Shown here piece after piece: positions 56,182-64,000 of a stretch of 64,000 nucleotides of DNA. A program made the translations under genes and the position numbers. The notes beneath the pieces were generated by a model. That model was not told the origin of the DNA, did no database searches, and was given only the letters and a program-made list of their open reading frames with translations. Position 1 is the stretch's first letter. Every line of letters begins with the position of its first letter. Source of the DNA: Lutraria lutraria. Taxonomy: Eukaryota; Mollusca; Bivalvia; Venerida; Mactridae. The stretch is from assembly GCA_964023205.1 (NCBI GenBank), contig OZ026842.1, positions 4,381,067 through 4,445,066 of the forward strand, written 5' to 3'.

Positions 56182-59100
56182 ACTACACCTTTTCAATTGT
56201 ATATTACATCATTAGCATGATTATGTACTTTATGTACAAGTCAAATAGAATATCTGCTCTGTTCTGCCTATACATTGCAACCTCTCTAAAGCAACACCCA
56301 TTGGGTGTAGCAAAACTATGTTGTTGTTGAAAGGTTGTTGCTCTAGAGAGGTTAAATTAATAGTTTAATAAGGTTGTGGTAAAACTCATGCTGTTGTTGA
56401 AGGGAGGTTGTTGGTCAAGAGAGGGCCGTTCTGGAGAGGTCGTACAGTATTAACAAAAACATGCATAATCACATGTACATGAATACACAGTTCACTTTTA
56501 TAATCAGTCAACATGGTCTATTCTGAACATTATCACTTACTTCGTTAGATGCGAAAGCGAAGCTAGAGTTTCTATAGTGATAAACTCAGTTTTGTATCAA
56601 CAAAAACGTGACGCCTCTTATCCATACATTCGCGTTGAAAATAGTACTACTTGTTGTACAACATTACCCATTGCAGTTATGATACACACTGTGTGTATTG
56701 CATGATTACGTTGATTTTGAATTATTACATTGTTTTGTCATGTCAAACTCTAATTATTATTTGTGAACAGGACCATCATTTATTCATTTATTTCATTTGA
56801 TATTTTACAGATGAAGCGTACTCTGTCACTTTATTATATCGTTAGCTTCACTTATTCTGAATTATAACATTTTGTTTTGTACAGGTCTTTGATTAACTAA
56901 TATATTTTACTGGTGTAATACACAATGGATCAGTAAAATATTCAAAACTCTGAGTGACACGATTATTAATGTTAAGCAGTGTACACTTTCACGACTTGTC
57001 TTTCTAATTACATGTATTCTAAGTCATATTCAGACATACTGATTTGAATATGTTTCAACCATACAGCTCAATTTGTATTTAATGGATAGATTGTTAAGTG
57101 TCAGCCGTTCACACAATGAGTGTCAGACTTCTGTCAAATATGTCTGATAAATTACTGACCCCTCTCCTCCGTTCAACTATCTTACACATTATGATAGACA
57201 TACACAAATCAATCAATTCGTACCATAAAAGCTGTCAGGTTCTTTTCAACATGTATAAGTTGTCAAATAAGGACAAGAGTACGATCATGTACAGGTTAGA
57301 GTGCAACTATTGGTGTTCTTCGTAAATATGCGTTAGCGATTGTAGCTTTCTTATCACCAATAACATCCAAATATGCATTCTAACCGTCTCCAGGTGTTCC
57401 GCATGCGCAGTATGTACTTAGTCATTCCTCTAAACGCCGGTTTGTATTTCATTTACATAAGAAAGCATTTTTTTAATCCTTGTCACTTACTGAATTAGAA
57501 AGTTCGTTGACAAATCAGCAATTGTATTGTATTACGAACGCAGGGCAAACCTTAGAGTTAGAAACCACATGTTACGAGTGGTTGCCGTGATCAGCAGTCC
57601 AGCGCATTGCCACTCGACCACCGATCACACCAGCATTACCTTTCAATATTAACTAAAGTAAAAAAAATAATAGTAATCTGCACGATGGTTTGGTCTCTGT
57701 GGTAGTCTTATAATCAAGGTTTGACTGTACTAACTACGTGTTTTGTGAAAACTGTTTCAATTATGTTAATTAGCAACTGTCAAGATGTCACTTATGACGT
57801 GTCTAGTTTATTTTAATTGAAACAGAAACTTGTTTATCGTATTGTTTGTCTGCATAATCTACCGCACACAAACAGCACATTTGATACATTCAGAAAAAAA
57901 ACATTCCACACAATGCACTGATTAACTTAACCTCTTAGCCGCTTTACGGTAAAAACAGTGTTTGTAGAAAAAAAACATCAATATAACTCATTGTTATTGT
58001 TGCATTAGGGCAATGAAAACACAGACCGCAACACTTGGAAATGACTTTCTGTAAACAAAAAACAAACTGATTTTTTTGGGTAAGAAGTAAACAAATAATG
58101 CTGTTTTTGTATTTATACTTTCAGTAGAACTTACTTTGACCCCTCACGAATAGAATTCAAGAAACATGATTTTTTCTTGAACTGTTCTTGCAAACGTATT
58201 GAATAGTTCATGAAGTATGAAGTACTTGTAATGGGCATGTTGTTTCTAAATGATTTATAATTAACTATATGCGCAATAAAATAAAACGTATGCAAGATGT
58301 TTTAATGATTTATTCAAAGTTTAGTAGATGACTTACATTTGACTATTAGAAGACCTATATAAGACCTGATGCAAACTAAATTGAAGATGATCTTAAACTT
58401 CGTTGTAAAGATTTTTAACATAGACTAAGACAATGACCGCTGATATATTTCGGTTGTATACTTCATTTATTTATTGATATACCGCAAGGAAAATAGGTGA
58501 ATATTTAACTTACATGTGAACTTCACATCTCATTAAATCGACCACACGTATCCCGGAACTCTTTGTATATTTCTTTTGTATTTCTACTTGACAAGGAGGC
58601 CGTATTAATTTATGACCACATTTCATATTAAAATAGTCTTACTATTGGGCTTTTATTGTATTTCAGCAGCGAAATACACAAAACACGATTTACTGAAGTC
58701 TTGGCAAGCGATTGCCATAAACGTTCACAAAATATGGCACTTACAAGTGTTTTCATACGTTAATTATTTCACGTATTTTTAAACAACTGCTAATTGCATT
58801 CCATTATATCTTACGGCTAATATAGCATGACACGTAAAATACTTTTTTTTAAAAATGATAAATGTTATTACAACAACAATCATCCAGTTGATTACAGTTA
58901 ATAATTTCATGAGAGAATTACCACTACGTAGATCCAAAGATAAACAAATCATTACTTTCTATAGGGCCCCGAAAAAAAATCTCAAATTTCGTATGAAGCT
59001 CAACTCAATTAGAAGACCTTTTAGTAAATAAAGCAATAAACACATCTGCTGAACTCAATTAGAAGACTTTTTAGTAAATAAAGCGATAAACACATCTGCT

Positions 59101-62100
59101 GAACTCATTTAGAAGACCTTTTAGTAAATAAAAAAATAAACACATCTGCTAAACTCAATTAGAAGACATTGTAGTACTAGTAAATAAAGCAATAAACACA
59201 TCTGCTAAACTCAATTAGAAGACATTTTAGTAAATAAAGCAATAAACACATCTGCTAAACTCTATTAGAAGACTCTTTAGTAAATAAAGCAATAAACACA
59301 TCTGCTGAACTCATTTAGAAGGCTTACTAACACTCATTAGTAAATAAAGCACGGAGCAGATACGCTGAACTCAATTAGAAGACTAGTAAATAAATTGGAA
59401 TGCAGCATCTAGGGCAAAAATTATAAAAATGGCAAATAAACTACTTTATCATAGACCTACATGTACTTAAAAAATTTCAGCTACTAACCTTGTGTTCTTG
59501 ATGATTTTATAACACCGCCTATTATGCCTAGCAAGTGTGGATTATCCTTGGAAACGTATCGTCTTACTCCATTTACTATACCAATAAATTCTTGTCCATC
59601 ATAAATGTATGTTACATCATTCCATTCATCCGGCTGAAAATAAAATACCAAATAATAAATAGAATTAGGCATACATGTATAATATAATAAATGTATGACC
59701 AATAGTTAAGTATATTGTCTGGTAAGAAATAAAAATGATTTTTAAACTGGTTCAATTTTAGTATTACAGTATGTTTGGTTCTGTAGTAATGTCAATAATG
59801 ATTTGTCGCTTTTGCTCCAACTGTTGCCAAACTTGGGTCTGCTTTTGTTTTCACCGCCACTACCACTGGCCTACGACAACGACCATTGTGATACCGGTTT
59901 TGTGTTTCTTTTTCTTTAAACCGCAGGTCGCTGCAATGATTCGATTAAAACTAATAAATTTCATCACCGACGAAAGTTCATTTCAGTTTTAGCTCATTGG
60001 CCCATGTTTATACAGACTGGCTGGAGTTGAACCCCAATACTTTATACAAGTATTCCGTCCCTCACCAAACAGACCTTTACCCCTGCATTAAGACACAAGA
60101 CCAAGATATATACATAAAATACACACTTACGTTGATAGCGAAGGTTAATATATACATAAAATACACACTTACGTTGATAGCGAAGGTTAATATATACATA
60201 AAATACACACTTATGTTGATAGCGCAGGTTAATATATACGTAAAATACACACTTACGTTGATAGCGCAGGTTAATATATACGTAAAATACACACTTACGT
60301 TGATAGCGAAGTTTAATTCTTTTCGTGTATCGTTGTCTGTTTTCAAGACAAGCACAATCTCTTGTTTTAAGTTATCATACACAATCGCAATTGATGGACC
60401 ATCAACACCTCCATCGCAATTACTAATCAAGGGCTGATATCTCTGACCTCCTACACCAGGTCTAAATTGGGTTTTCAACATTACGTGATCCCTGGAATAC
60501 AAATAACGAGTGATTACACGAGATAAGTCGCTCAACAAGAATATAGCATATTTAACTTAAATCATGCATTAACAAACTAAGTTTTTTTTCCGTTGGATGC
60601 TTGTCGTCGAAGACCAATAATCGGAGAAGCAACTGATCAAGAATATTGGGCTTTATAACTTCATCAATAATGTTGTTAATCATCCACCAAATAGCAGATA
60701 TTCCGATTCAGCATTTGAGGTTTGCCTTCGATATTATAAATGGAACATCATGCTTGAGATACGCACAAAGCACAGTTATTTAAGATGCGTTACAGATTCC
60801 GTGGTTTTATTTGCTAGTTGCTATTTGCGTGTGAATTGGAATCAAATTATTCATAATCACACAAATCATATTCATGCAGTACCGTTCTATATATAGCATG
60901 ACGTCACTACGTTTGTCTAACCTCTATACATAGAACTTATTACAATCCACATTTGGATAGTTATACATACGCTAAAATATAGTTACGCGGAAGGATAAAA
61001 AATGTCATAACAACCATATCGTTTGTATGTTATTAACAAAATTTGTTAAGTTATAAAATGAATACGTTATACCATTTCTATTTTTGTGCTTTTGTCAATA
61101 ACAAATTATTCAATGAAACGCATTGTTTTGGAAGTACGCTTGGCTCCAATGTGTACCATACGGTGACGTCACGTTATTGTTTATAACTTCCATTTTGTAA
61201 GTAGTTCTTGCAAATACCCATAATGCCCCAAGCAGAAGAACACAGGTCAAGGCATAGCGCTACCGTAGTGTACACATTGGTATCGTATGGTAATATATTA
61301 CCTAAAGTCATAATTCTGGTATCTCCATATGGTTAATTTACTGTCACCTCCAAACAAGGCTATACCAGGGATAGGGCTTGTACTATTGGTAACTTCAACA
61401 TTTTCATTTCCGATAGGGAGACGGTTCAAAGATGAGTCCGCAACAACTCCTTCATTGAAATCCATATGCACCTCCAAACAATCTCCTAAATACATGATTA
61501 AAATAATTATAACCTAAACAGATCATCCCAGTATATTAGTAATGCGACTGAATACGTACTGTTGTCAGAAAATGATTGTTCACGTATTGGGTCCGTTGTA
61601 TTAGTATTCCCTACACTACATTTATGTTCACACAATCTTGGGTAATTGTGAGTGTGAAGTGTATCAGGGTCTTTGTTTTCGTGGGTTTAACGCCGTATTC
61701 CAACGATAGTTCTGGTATATATGGAGGTCCATTCACCTAAACAGGTTTTCCTGGATGGTATTCTTGCCAGTACTAACTTACCCGTCCACAAGAAGGTGGC
61801 AACATTTCCACTTGTGGAGGGAAAGCGACATCTTTTCAAATTTCCATAGAAGGGTATGACCTGTCGTAACCGGGAAGTCCAACGCACCAACCATTGAACC
61901 ACGGCCGCGACCCTGTGCTTGGATCTACTCTATTTGCGCAAGGGAAATAAGTTCGATAAACTTATAACTGTCTCTGATAATGAAGTTATTATCAGCATAA
62001 ATTGGTCATTAACTTTGTGGCTAATAAATGCATCGTAAACTCTTGACATACATACAATATACATAAATGACTACAGCAGTATATGCATCATGAAATGTGA

Positions 62101-64000
62101 CAGACGTAATGTTAAATGCGCAATTACTGACACGCCACAACTACACATAAACGCCTGTATGAAAACAGTATGGAGAAAGATGGTCGTTTGAATGCGTTCT
62201 ATAAAATAAGAAGCTGTATAACCATTTGTCATCCCGGAAAATGACCTATGTCAGTTTATTATACATAACAAATTACATAAACCTTAGCAATTACATGTAC
62301 CTCATTAATACGATGGACAATAAATAAATAATATCTCTTCTATTGTTATAGTGAAACATTTTGTGATCTATAAAAAATGCAAGAGCACACAAAGGAATAC
62401 TAGTAAGTCAGTTGATGTTTGAAAGTATAACACTTACCATGATCCGACACCCTGATAGAACATTCACAGGTCAGAGGATCAAACGCCGTACCCAGAGCGC
62501 ATCGTATTCTGTGCCGCATACTGCCAACATTGAAGAAGAAGAAAATGTTGCTACTTGGATCAGGTGTATAATGACATTGCTTCGGTGGCGCTAAGACCCC
62601 AACTCTAGTAGCTTGGACAGTATTCGCTTGTGCGGTGTTTAATACTCGTCCACTCACATCATTTGCCGGCCCAAAAACAGCCAGTCTATTTCCAGACGTG
62701 AATAATGTGGGAGGCATGGGCTGCTTCGCTGGAGAGTTAACACCGCTAGACGTCTGGGCAAAGTTCGAACTTGTCATTTGTCCAGATTGTGGTAAAGCTG
62801 AGACGACAGGTCGAATGTTTACATTTGCATTCATTGGTATATTTCTGTTTCTATCGATTACAGGAGTGCCAGATATAGCTACAGGCATACCGGAGTTACC
62901 TTGCATTTGTGGTATGGACCCCTGGCCAGTAAACTGGAACAGGCTTTGTTGCGAGTTAATATTAGAACCGATTGCTGGCTGACCTAATGTCTGCAAATTG
63001 GGAGAAGCAACTGGCGAAACCTGTATCGACTGTGCATTAAAGCCCGGTCTTGTGAAATCGGGAACGTTTCCGTCTGTTACAAGAACAGATTGTCCGAGTG
63101 AAAATGTATTCATTTCATTTTGGATTTGTCTACCTGACTCTCCCAGGATACCTTGTTGTTGTGAACCAGTTTGAATGACTGGCCTTCTTACTTGAGCTGA
63201 ACCATCAACGAAACGTGTTCCTTGAGCAGCCGTTTGAGAATTTACTAAAGGATTTAGTCGGCTTGCATCATTCGTTACAGTCTTCGACGAAGGTTTATTC
63301 TGTATCGAGAAGGCCGATTGCTGATTAAGTGATCCTTGTGTGAAATGTGGAATATTAACAGAGCTATGACCTGTCATTCCCGGGGCCTCGAATATGGTAA
63401 ATTCTGAACCGCTCAAACTGTTTGTCCCAGAGGTACCAGTGAGTGTTGGAACAGAAGGCGCAGTATTTCGTGAGGATGGTACTAAGTTAGATGTCACCAG
63501 ACTACCCGTAAGAGGTTTAGTTTCCGATGCACCTATAAGATTCTGTGTCTGATAGTTGAACGGCCTTTGACTTTGAACAGACGCAGTGTTGGCATCTAGG
63601 GAGATCTTGGACATAAGCTGTTGCCACTGTGACGGATTCAACTGTTGTTGTCGAGTGGTTATATCCGCAACTCCAAATCGGTCCACTGGATTCGCAGGAT
63701 TACTTCCTACAAAAATCATATTATTAGATTGTGTACCAGGTCCTGAAATGTCATAACCAAATGCTTCGGGGTTTACATTCGTGTTAGCCCGATTTACTGT
63801 ACTTGAAGGTTTTGCATTCTTCAAGAATGTGGTCATGAAATCGACATCAGGTTCTCGCGTCAAACCTGTTTTTTCCAAGAATCTTTTTGTCAAGACATTT
63901 GAGTTTGAACTTTCTGTAGTACCAAATATTGATCCAATAACAGGTTGCGCATGACGGTCCGTGTGATGCTGTACCTTAGGCTGAATCGTTTCAGGATTTG
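54700..64000 (-). CDS. Pif-like shell matrix protein, 3' part (open at both ends)
   Basis: Five consecutive exons with matching phases encode, in order, a long Ser/Thr/Gln/Asn-rich linker, a chitin-binding peritrophin-type domain (CHYTPDPSSNIFFFFNVG to CECSI) and a concanavalin/laminin-G-like domain (CLEVHMDFNEG, GGDSKLTIWRY, PLISNCDGG, EIVLVLKTDND, WNDVTYIYDGQ, MYGYFRGAMVD). This order is that of the Pif/BMSP family, whose secreted products bind chitin and calcium carbonate in molluscan shell. In that family a von Willebrand A domain precedes this part; it would lie right of position 64000. I found no exon after 54700, so the C-terminus is unknown. The long ORF appears to begin at 63893 only because TTG was taken as start; the frame stays open to the window edge. 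A 42-bp repeat multiplies the donor of the third exon. Confidence 0.8.
56107..56182 (+). repeat. Compound (TTTG)n(CTTG)n microsatellite
   Basis: About eight TGTT/TTTG units followed by nine CTTG units. It produces an artificial Cys/Leu-rich ORF. In the Pif-like intron. Confidence 0.95.
56271..56449. mobile_element. MITE, GTACAGTGCAACCTCTCC family
   Basis: Starts TACATTGCAACCTCTCTAAA and ends GGAGAGGTCGTACAGTA. Same internal layout as 52761-52927. In the Pif-like intron. Confidence 0.75.
56545..56750 (+). repeat. Dispersed repeat, second copy of 7785-7985
   Basis: Begins GATGCGAAAGCGAAGCTAGA and follows the same order of blocks as 7785-7985. Confidence 0.7.
57570..57640 (-). mobile_element. 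Fragment of tRNA-like SINE head
   Basis: GGTTGCCGTGATCAGCAGTC and CATTGCCACTCGACCACCGA resemble a tRNA-like head with its complement. Short and degraded. Confidence 0.35.
59002..59395. repeat. 50-bp tandem repeat beside Pif-like exon donor
   Basis: Seven to eight units of 50 bp (AACTCAATTAGAAGACCTTT, then TAGTAAATAAAGCAATAAAC) with small indels in later units. It lies in the intron about 100 nt downstream of the donor at 59488. Confidence 0.88.
59489..59633 (-). CDS. Pif-like exon: LG-like domain, third part
   Basis: 145 nt, phase 0 to phase 1, acceptor TTTTATTTTCAG, donor GTTAGT. Encodes PDEWNDVTYIYDGQEFIGIV and LLGIIGGVIKSSRTQ. Confidence 0.82.
60131..60306 (-). repeat. 42-bp in-frame minisatellite carrying splice donors
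   Basis: Five units with starts 42 bp apart (60131, 60173, 60215, 60257, 60299). On the transcript strand each reads ATCAAC followed by GTAAGTGTGTA, i.e. exon end plus 5' splice site, except the unit at 60215 where GT became AT. 42 is a multiple of three and the frame is open through all units, each adding 14 residues. Confidence 0.9.
60299..60491 (-). CDS. Pif-like exon: middle of LG-like domain
   Basis: 193 nt, phase 2 to phase 0, acceptor TTGTATTCCAG, first donor GTAAGT at 60298. Encodes RDHVMLKTQFRPGVGG, NCDGGVDGPSIAIVYDN and EIVLVLKTDND. The donor is copied in frame by the adjacent minisatellite, so longer versions of this exon are possible in 14-residue steps. Confidence 0.82.
61302..61485 (-). 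CDS. Pif-like exon: start of LG-like domain
   Basis: 184 nt, phase 1 to phase 2, acceptor ATGTATTTAG, donor GTAATA. Encodes DCLEVHMDFNEGVVADSS and ALFGGDSKLTIWRYQNYDF, the first strands of a concanavalin-like fold. Confidence 0.82.
61680..61915 (-). mobile_element. tRNA-derived SINE, minus strand
   Basis: Tail GTGGGTTTAACGCCGTATTC, body CCACTTGTGGAGGGAAAGCG, head CCAACCATTGAACCACGGCC. Lies in the Pif-like intron between 61485 and 62438. Confidence 0.82.
62438..64000 (-). CDS. Pif-like exon: low-complexity linker and chitin-binding domain
   Basis: At least 1563 nt, continuing past the right edge. About 460 residues are rich in Ser, Thr, Gln, Asn, Gly and Pro with few charges. The last part is a six-cysteine-type chitin-binding module (PPKQCHYTPDPSS, RIRCALGTAFDPLTCEC). 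Ends phase 1 at donor GTAAGT (62437). Confidence 0.85.

Larger units (their letters stand above)
54780..58980. other. Pif-like intron, 4.7 kb to the next exon
   Basis: Holds a MITE, a microsatellite and a dispersed repeat. A block at 55620-55705 (GTATAGGACGCACCCATTTT) has a partly inverted echo (AGTACGTCCTATACATGGGC), a likely small foldback. No exon. Confidence 0.5.

Noticed and set aside
56064..56330. Cysteine-rich 88-residue ORF
   Set aside because: Produced by the (TTTG)n(CTTG)n microsatellite.
60077..60538. Single 153-residue ORF as one exon
   Set aside because: Only 60299-60491 matches the LG domain in phase; the rest is intron minisatellite read through the donor.
63891..63893. Start codon of the Pif-like protein at 63893
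   Set aside because: The codon is TTG and the frame stays open to the window edge; the family needs an upstream signal peptide and VWA domain.

Overview
The window looks like nuclear DNA of a mollusc, most probably a bivalve. It is AT-rich, its genes are split by phase-consistent spliceosomal introns, and it is crowded with SINEs, LINE fragments, MITEs and tandem repeats. The right end carries a Pif-like shell-matrix gene (chitin-binding domain plus laminin-G-like domain), a molluscan family. The species is not identified.

Three genes can be supported. (1) A gene complete within the window lies on the minus strand from 39392 down to 10972. I assembled it from 11 exons with matching splice phases and a total coding length of 2049 nt (682 codons plus stop). 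It encodes a signal peptide, three SRCR domains, three EGF-like domains, one membrane helix and a cytoplasmic tail with 12 tyrosines. It looks like a scavenger or pattern-recognition receptor with signalling capacity. (2) The 3' half of a paralogue lies on the plus strand at 654-5910, with its SRCR exons off the left edge. The two genes face each other tail to tail as an inverted duplication (about 465-6430 against 14825-10110). The plus-strand copy keeps intact EGF and membrane exons, but its tail is destroyed by a 2-nt loss at a splice junction and a deletion of about 350 bp. It may encode a membrane-anchored receptor without a signalling tail. (3) The 3' part of a Pif-like gene lies on the minus strand (64000 to 54700, open at both ends).

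Layout: 1-6430 paralogue arm; 6430-10110 spacer; 10110-14825 duplicate arm holding the last exons of the receptor; 14.8-39.4 kb the remaining receptor exons in long introns loaded with two LINE copies, a 1200-bp solo LTR, TIR elements and two minisatellites; 39.4-54.7 kb no recognised host exon, with SINEs, tRNA-like repeats and LINE 3' ends; 54.7-64 kb Pif-like gene.

The most interesting points are the receptor pair with one tail lost, a 42-bp in-frame minisatellite that multiplies the splice donor of a Pif-like exon, several insertions whose empty sites can be read inside the same window, and a minisatellite ending in a perfect 38-bp-arm hairpin. All exon calls come from reading splice signals, phases and domain patterns by eye; no alignment or transcript was available.
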